Positions 7,968 to 15,138 of a stretch of DNA of 24,812 nt are shown here, piece by piece. Made by a program: the position numbers and the translations under genes. Position 1 is the first letter of the stretch. Every line of letters begins with the position of its first letter. Origin of the DNA: JAGAJR01 sp048463395 (GTDB lineage: Bacteria; Pseudomonadota; Alphaproteobacteria; RF32; CAG-239); contig DBFWPL010000007.1 of assembly GCA_048463395.1 (NCBI GenBank), positions 1 to 24,812 of the forward strand. Direction: 5' to 3'. The notes beneath the pieces are model-generated. The model was not told the origin of the DNA. It saw only the letters and a program-made list of their open reading frames with translations, and ran no database searches.

Positions 7968-8480
7968 ATGGGACAAATGGCTGAAAAAATCAGTAAAGTC
8001 AATCATGAAGAATTATTGAAAATCTTAAATACCGCTTTTGCCGAAGAATGGCTGGCTTATTATCAGTATTGGATCGGAGCTCAGGTTGCCAAAGGCCCGA
8101 TGCGACCGACTATTGTTGCCGAATTTTTAAAACACGCCAATGAAGAATTGGAACACGCTCAGTTGTTGAGTGATCGTATTATCCAACTCGGCGGCACACC
8201 GGTTATCGACCCTGCCGACTGGAAAAAACACGCTTTGTGCAAATATGAAGCCCCGACAGACGAATTCATTGTTGCTATTTTGGAACAAAATCTTGATGCC
8301 GAACGCTGTGCAATCAGCCGGTATCAACAAATCTGCGAAATGACGGGCGGAAAGGATTTTGAAACTTTCCACATGTCCCGACACATTTTGCAGGATGAAC
8401 TGGAGCATGAACAGGATATTGAAGATTTCTTGGAGGACATTAAAACAGCCATGGAACACGCCTGTAAGTGCGACAAATAA
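7968..8480 (+). CDS. Ferritin-like di-iron protein (bacterioferritin/Dps-like)
   Basis: The 170-residue four-helix protein has the spaced acidic and His residues of a ferritin-like di-iron site: E26/E27 in helix 1, EELEH (59-63), E106 and E112 in the third helix, and DELEHEQD (143-150). Such proteins oxidise and store iron or protect from peroxide. It has five Cys (C91, C114, C123, C166, C168), which recalls the Dps-like thioferritin group, but I cannot confirm membership. AAGGAG at 7955-7960 sits 7 bases before ATG 7968, supporting this start over the ATG at 7977. The divergent spacer with rpe is 145 bases. The gene is monocistronic with its own terminator. Confidence 0.86.
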   Translation: MGQMAEKISKVNHEELLKILNTAFAEEWLAYYQYWIGAQVAKGPMRPTIVAEFLKHANEELEHAQLLSDRIIQLGGTPVIDPADWKKHALCKYEAPTDEFIVAILEQNLDAERCAISRYQQICEMTGGKDFETFHMSRHILQDELEHEQDIEDFLEDIKTAMEHACKCDK

Positions 8481-8510
8481 TTTTGTATTATTAGTTTATT
8501 ACACACCTCT

Positions 8511-8544
8511 AGCCGCCTGTTTTTGCAGGCGGTTTATTTTTTTT
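8511..8544 (+). terminator. Terminator of the ferritin-like gene
   Basis: CCGCCTG (8513-8519) pairs with CAGGCGG (8526-8532) across a TTTTTG loop, followed by a T-rich run to 8544. Confidence 0.87.
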
Positions 8545-8556
8545 GCCAACAAAATA

Positions 8557-8585
8557 TTGACAAATTTATTTAAATATTCCAAAAT
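8557..8585 (+). promoter_or_regulatory. Candidate promoter of the 464-residue hypothetical gene
   Basis: A perfect TTGACA (8557-8562) and CAAAAT (8580-8585, 4 of 6) are 17 bases apart. Transcription would begin near 8592, after the upstream ATG at 8586, which argues for the ATG at 8622 as the real start. Confidence 0.45.
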
Positions 8586-8611
8586 ATGACAAAAATTTTT
8601 ACAAACAATTC

Positions 8612-8617
8612 AGGGGG
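8612..8617 (+). promoter_or_regulatory. Ribosome binding site that selects ATG 8622
   Basis: AGGGGG lies 4 bases before ATG 8622. The alternative in-frame ATG at 8586 has no purine-rich SD. Confidence 0.55.
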
Positions 8618-8621
8618 AATA

Positions 8622-10016
8622 ATGCAGCAATATACCACTTCCACCACAGCTGACATTAATGAAGACCAGATTTCTTATAATACTGACGAACAAAATAAAG
8701 AGCAGAAGAAAATCTTTTTATACCCGCCTCAACCGCTGACACGTGAAAAATTCGGCGATATTGTCATCAGAGAAACAATCAGCCTCATGGATGATGACGA
8801 ATTTGTTGAAGCTTTTGGAAAATCCAGACAAGAAATAGACGATCCGGTTGTATGTGTTGCACAAAACGAAGAGCTTTCCCTGAAAATTATTGCTCAAAGC
8901 AACGCCATTCTGGGGGCAACGGTGCATAAAATACAGGATTTGGCATTAGATAACCGAATCACCGATGCTCAAAACATTCTTTTAAATCTATCAAAATTCA
9001 GCGAAGACGATCAACGTTATATTGCCGCTGTTGAAGGGGAAAATGCTCCTTATGAGCTTCCGAAATATATTAAAAGCCGTTTTACCAATATTGATGAAAT
9101 TAATTCTCTCATTTCTTTTGTAGAAGCAATTGAAGCAGCTCATACGGCCGCTAATGCCCAAACTACCGGTTTTACCATTTATACCGCAGAAACAATCAAC
9201 AGTGAATTTGAGAATTTTGAACCTGATTTAACGCAAGAACAGCAGGCTAAAATGTATTATCTGGCATCCAGATTGTTCCGCAAGGCCAATTTCGTTCCGG
9301 GATGTTATACCGAACCGGCTCCCGGAACAGGTGAAATAGACTGTCTGAAAAAAGTTTTGAATAAAACTTCTGATACAAAACTGATTGCCTGCTGTCGGAC
9401 AAACCGTTTTAAAACTTCAACTTTCGGGGATAAGGCTCTTATTGCGGCTTATAAAAGAGCTCTGCAAAATGAAAACAGTTCATATCGGCGTTACAAAATA
9501 AATACTCAAATCGGAGATTTGTATCAAGAACGCATCAACAATCATAAAATTTCTTTGCAAGGACATACTTCCGAAGACATAAAAAACTTAAGAAAAGCCG
9601 AGTTATGTTATCTTGCGGCAAAAGAAGAAGCCCCTGAAAGCGAAAGACTAAACGCTCTGAAAAAAATCGCCGAGCTGCAAAAACTTCTCGGAAACAAGAC
9701 TCGGTGGGCTGAAACCAAAGAGGAGATGGCTTATACTCCTCAATTTACACCAACCGACAGATGTCAGGCTCTCATCCGTCTGGCTGTCGCCATGAAAGAC
9801 GAAGCAGGATTTGTTTATATGGAGAAGGCTCTGAAAGAGATTAAAAAGGCAAAGCTCAAAAAAGTCGAAAAAAATCGTTTATTTGACTTGGCCGTCGAAT
9901 CTGCTCAAGAGATGACTCGAAAGGAAGAAATTCTCTCGTCAGTAAACAAAAGCATTGCGAACTATAAATTAACTCCAAATAAACAACAAGTTCGTAAGCC
10001 GACTGGACGAGAATAA
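8622..10016 (+). CDS. Hypothetical helical protein, TPR-like
   Basis: I do not recognise this 464-residue protein. The frame extends upstream to ATG 8586 (476 residues), but the SD and promoter placement favour 8622. There is no signal peptide or membrane segment, so it is probably cytoplasmic. It is rich in Lys, Glu and Ala and predicted mostly helical. From about residue 270 there are repeated helix pairs of TPR or SEL1 character, for example KAELCYLAAKEEAPESER and RLNALKKIAELQKLLG. That is a resemblance, not a confirmed domain. No catalytic motif is visible. It stands alone between two terminators with its own promoter. A scaffold or protein-interaction role is speculation. Confidence 0.8.
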   Translation: MQQYTTSTTADINEDQISYNTDEQNKEQKKIFLYPPQPLTREKFGDIVIRETISLMDDDEFVEAFGKSRQEIDDPVVCVAQNEELSLKIIAQSNAILGATVHKIQDLALDNRITDAQNILLNLSKFSEDDQRYIAAVEGENAPYELPKYIKSRFTNIDEINSLISFVEAIEAAHTAANAQTTGFTIYTAETINSEFENFEPDLTQEQQAKMYYLASRLFRKANFVPGCYTEPAPGTGEIDCLKKVLNKTSDTKLIACCRTNRFKTSTFGDKALIAAYKRALQNENSSYRRYKINTQIGDLYQERINNHKISLQGHTSEDIKNLRKAELCYLAAKEEAPESERLNALKKIAELQKLLGNKTRWAETKEEMAYTPQFTPTDRCQALIRLAVAMKDEAGFVYMEKALKEIKKAKLKKVEKNRLFDLAVESAQEMTRKEEILSSVNKSIANYKLTPNKQQVRKPTGRE

Positions 10017-10085
10017 CTTAACTTTCCCAAGAAGTTAAGTTCACAAAAAAGGATATGAAAGCTTAATGTTTCATATCCTTTTTTA
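10016..10085 (+). terminator. Double hairpin terminator after the hypothetical gene
   Basis: A first hairpin pairs ACTTAACTT (10016-10024) with AAGTTAAGT (10032-10040). A second, stronger one pairs GGATATGAAA (10051-10060) with TTTCATATCC (10069-10078), with A and T runs on the two sides. The second could work in both directions. Confidence 0.85.
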
Positions 10086-10087
10086 GT

Positions 10088-10126
10088 ATAAAAAAAAGAG
10101 TTCCAAACCATGGCGGCAGAACTCTT
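10088..10126 (-). terminator. Terminator of the small exported protein gene
   Basis: Read on the minus strand, AAGAGTTC and GAACTCTT (10119-10126 and 10096-10103) pair across a 15-base loop and are followed by a run of T (the A run 10088-10097). It lies just past the stop at 10154. Confidence 0.7.
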
Positions 10127-10153
10127 GTTTTTCTCTCAAGCGGCAGATGAAGT

Positions 10154-10531
10154 TTATTTTTGTTCTTCCTCTTCCTTAAAGGCAATGAATATTTTTTTGC
10201 CTTCGGAGGAAAGAAAGTAAACTTCATGCAGCGGCTTGTCAGCAGAAACGGGAAGCCAGCGGCCTGAAACATTGCGAACAACAACGGCCTGAGAGCTGTT
10301 TTGCGTTTCCCAGAGACAGACGTGTTCTTCTGAGGTTCCGACTTGAGGATTAGCGGCTGTAAACTGAACAAGGGCCGAGATGAAGGTTTCTCCTTTCGGA
10401 TATTCGCAGACCAGTGTTGTGTCGGCTTTCAGCTCGGTAATCATGTGAACTTTTTTCACAGCTTGTGCGGAAGCAGAAATTCCACAGAAGATCATAGCAA
10501 CGGCTACGATAAGGACATTTAATATTTTCAT
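10154..10531 (-). CDS. Small secreted or periplasmic protein of unknown function
   Basis: The 125-residue protein begins with a clear Sec signal peptide: MK, a hydrophobic core to about residue 18, and a likely cleavage after ASA near 22. The mature part of ~100 residues looks beta-rich, has two Cys (in VCEYP and HVCLWE, possibly a disulfide) and ends in an acidic KEEEEQK tail. I recognise no family. A perfect TATAAT on the minus strand (10552-10557) lies about 21 bases before ATG, and no SD is visible, so the leader would be short. The gene lies downstream of fba but is separated from it by a strong terminator, so it is probably an independent unit. Confidence 0.78.
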   Translation of the reverse strand: MKILNVLIVAVAMIFCGISASAQAVKKVHMITELKADTTLVCEYPKGETFISALVQFTAANPQVGTSEEHVCLWETQNSSQAVVVRNVSGRWLPVSADKPLHEVYFLSSEGKKIFIAFKEEEEQK

Positions 10532-10551
10532 GACAATGTAATTTGGTTTGA

Positions 10552-10570
10552 ATTATAAAATACCATATTT
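10552..10570 (-). promoter_or_regulatory. -10 element and adjoining palindrome of the small exported gene
   Basis: TATAAT on the minus strand spans 10552-10557. Directly upstream is the inverted repeat AAATA-CCA-TATTT (10558-10570), which would sit in the promoter spacer. No good -35 is seen. The palindrome could be an operator, but AT-rich DNA gives such repeats by chance. Confidence 0.35.
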
Positions 10571-10612
10571 GGGAAATTTTGTCCACAATAAAATCTGATA
10601 AATTTAAAAACA

Positions 10613-10638
10613 AAAAGCCTCCCGATTAGGAGGCTTTT
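10613..10638 (-). terminator. Terminator of fba
   Basis: AAAAGCCTCC (10613-10622) pairs perfectly with GGAGGCTTTT (10629-10638) over a 6-base loop. On the minus strand a TTTTTGTTTTT tract follows, 17 bases past the fba stop. Confidence 0.88.
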
Positions 10639-10654
10639 CGATAATGATTTCGGC

Positions 10655-11704
10655 TTAGAGTTCACCGTCGGCATAACGCTTAGCCATTACAGACAAAGGC
10701 ATGGCCTTAATCTTGTCGGCATGACCTGCAGCACCGAAAGCAACGTAACGAGCTTCGCAGACTTTCTGCATTTCCTCAATTGCCGGTTTCAAATACTTAC
10801 GAGGGTCAAATTCCTTCGGTTGTTCAGTGAACAATCTACGGATTGCACCGGTAATAGCCATACGACAGTCAGTATCTACATTGACTTTACGAACACCAGA
10901 CTTAATACCGCGAACGATTTCTTCAACCGGAACGCCGTAGGTTTGAGGGATAGCCCCGCCGTAAGCATTGATTAAATCCTGCAATTCCTGCGGAACGGAA
11001 GAAGAACCGTGCATAACCAAGTGAGTGTTAGGCAATTTGGCATGAATCTTTTCAATAACATCAATAGCCAGAATCTCACCGTCCGGTTTACGGGTAAATT
11101 TATAAGCACCGTGAGAAGTTCCGACAGCAACAGCCAACGCATCAACATTGGTCAGTTCCACGAATTTTTTGGCCTCATCCGGATTGGTTACCAATTTATC
11201 TTTAGAAATAACGCCTTCGGCACCGTGTCCGTCTTCTTTATCGCCTTTACCGGTTTCCAAAGAACCGATAACACCGAGTTCACCTTCAACAGAAGCTCCG
11301 ACAGCATGAGCACGGGCAACAACTTCCTTAGTAACATTTACGTTGTATTCAAAAGTAGAAGGAGTTTTTCCGTCAGCAGCGAGGGAACCGTCCATCATAA
11401 CGGAAGAGTAACCGTTAACAATGGCAGACTGACAAATGTTTACCGAAGAACCGTGATCCTGATGGATACAAACAGGAAGTTCCGGATACATCTCAATTGC
11501 AGCGGCTACCATATGGCGAATCATCGGATCACCGGCAAATTTACGGGCACCGGTAGAGGTCTGCAAAATAACCGGAGCATTGACTTTTTTAGCTGCGTTC
11601 ATTACAGCCAAAATCTGTTCCATATCATTGACATTAAATGCAGGAACACCGTAATTATTTTCTGCGGCATGGTCAAGAATCTGACGCATTGATACTAAAG
11701 GCAT
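10655..11704 (-). CDS. fba: Class II fructose-bisphosphate aldolase
   Basis: This zinc-dependent TIM-barrel enzyme cleaves fructose-1,6-bisphosphate to DHAP and glyceraldehyde-3-phosphate, and runs in reverse in gluconeogenesis. At 349 residues it matches the longer class IIB type common in proteobacteria (Calvin-type aldolases). Visible blocks are PAFNVND near 21, HQDHG (81-85) with catalytic D83 and ligand H84, VEGELG with its Glu, AVGTSHGAYKF and VMHGSSS with further His ligands, and VNVDTDCR near the end. An AAGGAG SD precedes the ATG. The gene has its own promoter-like sequence and a strong terminator, so it is probably monocistronic. Confidence 0.97.
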   Translation of the reverse strand: MPLVSMRQILDHAAENNYGVPAFNVNDMEQILAVMNAAKKVNAPVILQTSTGARKFAGDPMIRHMVAAAIEMYPELPVCIHQDHGSSVNICQSAIVNGYSSVMMDGSLAADGKTPSTFEYNVNVTKEVVARAHAVGASVEGELGVIGSLETGKGDKEDGHGAEGVISKDKLVTNPDEAKKFVELTNVDALAVAVGTSHGAYKFTRKPDGEILAIDVIEKIHAKLPNTHLVMHGSSSVPQELQDLINAYGGAIPQTYGVPVEEIVRGIKSGVRKVNVDTDCRMAITGAIRRLFTEQPKEFDPRKYLKPAIEEMQKVCEARYVAFGAAGHADKIKAMPLSVMAKRYADGEL

Positions 11705-11747
11705 ATTTTTCTCCTTAAATATAGTTTTTATGTTTTAGCTATTGGCA

Positions 11748-11775
11748 AATATATTCCATTGACCGTGCTTTGCAA
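11748..11775 (-). promoter_or_regulatory. Candidate promoter of fba
   Basis: On the minus strand TTGCAA (11770-11775) and TATATT (11748-11753) are 16 bases apart, with the -10 about 44 bases before the ATG. Confidence 0.42.
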
Positions 11776-11839
11776 GTTTTTTTTAGAGTTGCTCTTAATT
11801 AAGCCGATATGAATTAATAAACTTGATTTTTAGAAAAAA

Positions 11840-11876
11840 TTGTCTATACTTTGAGACAAGTTAATATTTTTTGTCT
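11840..11876 (+). promoter_or_regulatory. Possible promoter with repeated TTGTCT/AGACAA half-sites
   Basis: TTGTCT (11840-11845) may be a -35, with AATATT (11863-11868) 17 bases on. The same hexamer recurs inverted as AGACAA (11854-11859) and direct as TTGTCT (11871-11876), bracketing the putative -10. This spacing could be an operator for the gene at 11900. Both promoter and operator are inferred. Confidence 0.35.
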
Positions 11877-11899
11877 AACCTTATAAAGTTAAAATCATT

Positions 11900-12250
11900 A
11901 TGTTTGAAAAAATTGCTGAATTTTTCTTTTCCGCCTTCGTCGGAATCATATTGGGCTTGCTGTTTTTTGTTTCGGCAAAACACTACGCTCACAAGAGGTA
12001 TGAGGTCGCATGGCTTTGGATGATTTTTACCTTGGGTGTTTCTCTGGCTCTTTGTTTTTTACAATTTCCGGAAATGAACTCCTTTATGGGCACAGCCGCT
12101 CTGACAACGCTTACTCTTACCATTCGGAAAATCATGTTTCACAAGAAAAATGTAAACCGTCATTCTTATGCCCAAAGATATGGAGAGTGGATGTGGATTT
12201 TCTTGGTTATGTTTGCAATGATCTGGATTATCCGGGAATTTTTGAGATAA
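11900..12250 (+). CDS. Small multi-pass membrane protein, unknown function
   Basis: This 116-residue hydrophobic protein has probable membrane helices at about 7-26, 35-54, 62-79 and 95-112, with a basic loop near 76-93 (RKIMFHKKNVNRH). I recognise no family. No SD precedes the ATG at 11900, but the hydrophobic pattern and the terminator just after the stop support a real gene. A 101-residue frame overlapping it at 12010-12315 is a shadow. It stands alone, divergent from fba. Confidence 0.72.
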   Translation: MFEKIAEFFFSAFVGIILGLLFFVSAKHYAHKRYEVAWLWMIFTLGVSLALCFLQFPEMNSFMGTAALTTLTLTIRKIMFHKKNVNRHSYAQRYGEWMWIFLVMFAMIWIIREFLR

Positions 12251-12266
12251 TGCCAAACACTGATTC

Positions 12267-12304
12267 AACCGCTTTGAAATTAATTCAAAGCGGTTTCTTT
12301 TTTA
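12267..12304 (+). terminator. Terminator of the small membrane protein gene
   Basis: AACCGCTTTGAA (12267-12278) pairs perfectly with TTCAAAGCGGTT (12284-12295) over a 5-base loop, followed by TCTTTTTTT. Confidence 0.88.
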
Positions 12305-12371
12305 GACAAAAATGATGACGATTTTATTTTTTCATGGTATGTTTAAAGTTAAATTAACTTGAGGTGTTTTA

Positions 12372-13721
12372 ATGAATATTTTCAAAATAGCCGACTCTTA
12401 TCTGATTTTGAAAGGAGAAAAAGTTCTTCCTTCTGAGAAAGAACGTGCTAAAAAACTCACCTTTTCCGGTTATGAGGCTGTTAACGGGGTCACGTACCAA
12501 TCCTTTGATGCAGAAAAGTCTTTTATTTTAAATGCCGAACTCCCTAAAAGCGAATATTCCATCGCTCCCAAAGAATATCGGAATGAACTAAAAGACAACC
12601 GAACCCAACAAGAGGCTAAAAGACGTTTTCCCGACCACCTTTTCATGTATGCCAACTTCACTGTAGATGACCAAGATGTTCCGCAGGCCTTTAAAAATAT
12701 CGGCGGTAAAATCTATAATGAGTGCATCGTTTATAAAATGAAATATGATGAAACATCTCAAAGCTTTATTCTTACCGATGAAAAAGGACATCCCTGCAAA
12801 CAGCACTCGACCAACGCAGAAAGCGACCGAGATTCTATCACAATGTATTTAGATATTTATGCTTTTGATAAAAAAGATTGTCTCAGGTTACAGGCTATTC
12901 ATAAAGCTCTAAAAGACGGACGGGTAACAAAATCCTCACTGGGTCCCAGAGATAAAGCATTAATAACAGCCTACGAAGAAACTGCAGAACGTGTACAAAA
13001 AGAACAAAAGCAAAAAGCTTTTACTTTCCGTCATGAAATCGTTCACCTTCGCAACAGAATATACAATGACCAGATGGATTTGGCTCCTAATCGCGGAAAA
13101 CTCAATACAGAGAATCGGTTCCGCCTTGCCCAATATGACGAGAAATCCGCTCATTTGGCTGAGAATCTTGAAGCAATCCGGCAATATTTGAAAAAAGGCG
13201 ATCTAAATGATTTCAGTATTTTTCCGGAAAAAAGCCAATGGCTGGTTGAGAAATTAAAGTCTGTTCCCGCCAGCAAAAGAAAAACTATGCTTACGGACAA
13301 AGCTATGCTTGTGGCCGGAACATTTGCCTATTGGGATATCATGCATGAAAAAGGATATTTGCACCAATTTGAAAACATTATCCGAAAATGGGCCAAACAA
13401 TCTCCGGTTTCTTTTATGGGAAACAATGACAAAGAATATCTCAAACGCCGTTCAAAAATGCTGACGTTTAGAATGTTAAATCCTTTTACCATGAAAGAAG
13501 AACGTATTGATTTTTCATCCTTTATTAAAAAGGATATTGCCATTACCCCTCAAGTTCAGAAGCAAGTCATTAATCCGGCCGAGGAGATTATAAAAGACCG
13601 AAAAAGCAAGTTAAATGAGCATGGTTTTACAAGACAAGTTGTTTCTTACGTTCAGCAGCTTCACAGAAAACATAACCTCAACAATGGAAATGGCGGTAAC
13701 GGAGGAAACAGCGGACGGTAA
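12372..13721 (+). CDS. Hypothetical protein with HExxH motif, possible zinc metallopeptidase
   Basis: I do not recognise the family of this 449-residue protein. HEIVH at 221-225 fits the HExxH zinc-protease motif, in a probable helix (FTFRHEIVHLRNRIYND). About 32 residues on, DEKSAHLAE places a candidate third ligand at E257, in the manner of gluzincins. The N-terminal ~200 residues are mixed, and the C-terminal end is low complexity (Asn/Gly repeats after ~437). There is no signal peptide or membrane helix, so it is cytoplasmic or exported by a non-Sec route. GAGGTG 5 bases before the ATG supports the start. It is monocistronic and convergent with der. The coding call is strong; the peptidase role is inference. 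Confidence 0.8.
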   Translation: MNIFKIADSYLILKGEKVLPSEKERAKKLTFSGYEAVNGVTYQSFDAEKSFILNAELPKSEYSIAPKEYRNELKDNRTQQEAKRRFPDHLFMYANFTVDDQDVPQAFKNIGGKIYNECIVYKMKYDETSQSFILTDEKGHPCKQHSTNAESDRDSITMYLDIYAFDKKDCLRLQAIHKALKDGRVTKSSLGPRDKALITAYEETAERVQKEQKQKAFTFRHEIVHLRNRIYNDQMDLAPNRGKLNTENRFRLAQYDEKSAHLAENLEAIRQYLKKGDLNDFSIFPEKSQWLVEKLKSVPASKRKTMLTDKAMLVAGTFAYWDIMHEKGYLHQFENIIRKWAKQSPVSFMGNNDKEYLKRRSKMLTFRMLNPFTMKEERIDFSSFIKKDIAITPQVQKQVINPAEEIIKDRKSKLNEHGFTRQVVSYVQQLHRKHNLNNGNGGNGGNSGR

Positions 13722-13725
13722 TGCA

Positions 13726-13757
13726 AAAACAGACCCTTCTTTTAAGGAGCCTGTTTT
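13726..13757. terminator. Probable bidirectional terminator between the HExxH gene and der
   Basis: AAAACAG (13726-13732) and CTGTTTT (13751-13757) pair, with an inner CCTT/AAGG pairing and small mismatches between. It occupies the 40-base gap between two convergent stops. Confidence 0.65.
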
Positions 13758-13761
13758 GTCT

Positions 13762-15129
13762 TTAATCAGCGTAAGGATTCCCTGTTTTGCGAACGGTAAT
13801 GCGAATCGGAATTCCGCCTAAATTAAACGTTTCCCGCAGATTGTTTACCAGATACCGTAAATAAGCATCCGGCAAGCCTTCCGGATTGCTTGAAAAGATA
13901 TAAAATGAAGGCGGGCGGGTTTTGGCCTGCGTAATATAACGCAGCTTAATCCGTCTTTTATTTTTACCGAGCGGCGGCGGATTATTGTCCAAAACATCCT
14001 GAAACCATTTATTCAGCGGAGCTGTCGGAATGCGTGTATTCCAACGGTCATACACCTTGAAAACCGCACTCATCAACTTATCCAGCCCTTCTTTTTTCAA
14101 AGCGGAAACCGTTACCGTCGGAACGCCTTCCACCTGTGTCAGAGAAGTTTGGAGTTTGTCGTTTAATCTTTGCAGAGCTTCTTTTCGGTTGGCAATGTCC
14201 CATTTGTTAACCGCAATTACCAGAGCTCTTCCCTCATCAATGACCTGACGGGCAATGGTTAAATCCTGCTTATCCAAAACAGCATCGGCATCCAAAACCA
14301 AAATAACCACCTGAGCCATAAATGCCGCGTGTTTCGTTGATGCTGCCGACATTTTTTCCAATGAATCGGAAACACGTGATTGTTTTCTTAATCCGGCAGT
14401 ATCAACCAAGTTAATTTTCCGACCTTTCCACTCCCAGGCAACCGTAACCGCATCTCTGGTTACTCCGGCTTCCGGTCCGGTCAACATTCTCTCATCATTC
14501 AACAGGGCATTCATTAATGTTGACTTTCCCACATTCGGGCGGCCGACAATAGCCAACTGAATCGGACGGGATTTGATTTTTTCCTCGTCTTCGTTTTCAT
14601 CATCCTGCTCTACTGCTTGTTCTTTTTCTTTAGGTTTGGCATCTTCGACTTCTTTTAAGGCATCGTATAAATCAAGCAGTCCCAAGCCATGTTCCGCCGA
14701 AAAAGGTATCGGTGTTCCCAACCCCAGCTTATAAGCCTCAAAAATACCGTCTTCCTGAAGTTTTCCCTCACATTTATTAGCCAACAAAATAACCGGTTTT
14801 CCGCTTTGGCGAACCAAATCGGCAAAATGTTCATCATATGGTTGAAGTCCGTCACGGGCATCAAACAAAAACAAAGAAACATCGGCTTCTTCAATTGCCC
14901 GTCTAGTTTGCTCCCACATCCTTTTTTCAAGGTTATCTTCATTGGAATACTCATATCCGGCAGTATCAATAATGAGCATTTTAATATCCCGCAGCTTGGC
15001 TTCCGCTTCTTTACGATCTCTGGTTACACCCGGTTGATCGTGCACAATGGCCGTTTTTCTGCCAACTAAACGGTTAAACAGAGTTGACTTCCCAACATTC
15101 GGACGACCGATAATGGCTACTTTTAACAT
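13762..15129 (-). CDS. der: Ribosome biogenesis GTPase Der (EngA)
   Basis: This essential tandem GTPase acts in assembly of the 50S subunit. The 455 residues hold two G domains and a C-terminal KH-like domain (~365-450). G1 is GRPNVGKST at 8-16 and 197-205. G3 is DTAG at 55-58 and 243-246. G4 is NKCE at 118-121 and NKWD at 308-311. NKCE departs from the NKxD consensus in the first domain; I believe similar variants occur in alphaproteobacterial Der. An acidic linker (~163-186) separates the domains. It is the last gene of yfgM-bamB-der, starting 9 bases after bamB ends. Confidence 0.97.
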   Translation of the reverse strand: MLKVAIIGRPNVGKSTLFNRLVGRKTAIVHDQPGVTRDRKEAEAKLRDIKMLIIDTAGYEYSNEDNLEKRMWEQTRRAIEEADVSLFLFDARDGLQPYDEHFADLVRQSGKPVILLANKCEGKLQEDGIFEAYKLGLGTPIPFSAEHGLGLLDLYDALKEVEDAKPKEKEQAVEQDDENEDEEKIKSRPIQLAIVGRPNVGKSTLMNALLNDERMLTGPEAGVTRDAVTVAWEWKGRKINLVDTAGLRKQSRVSDSLEKMSAASTKHAAFMAQVVILVLDADAVLDKQDLTIARQVIDEGRALVIAVNKWDIANRKEALQRLNDKLQTSLTQVEGVPTVTVSALKKEGLDKLMSAVFKVYDRWNTRIPTAPLNKWFQDVLDNNPPPLGKNKRRIKLRYITQAKTRPPSFYIFSSNPEGLPDAYLRYLVNNLRETFNLGGIPIRITVRKTGNPYAD

Positions 15130-15138
15130 TGATTCTTC

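Noticed and set aside
11009..11692. Plus-strand open frame of 227 codons opposite fba
   Set aside because: It is antisense to a clear class II aldolase with intact active-site motifs, so it is a shadow frame.
12010..12315. Alternative 101-codon frame overlapping the small membrane protein
   Set aside because: It overlaps a frame with good membrane-helix pattern and runs through the terminator hairpin, so it is a shadow.
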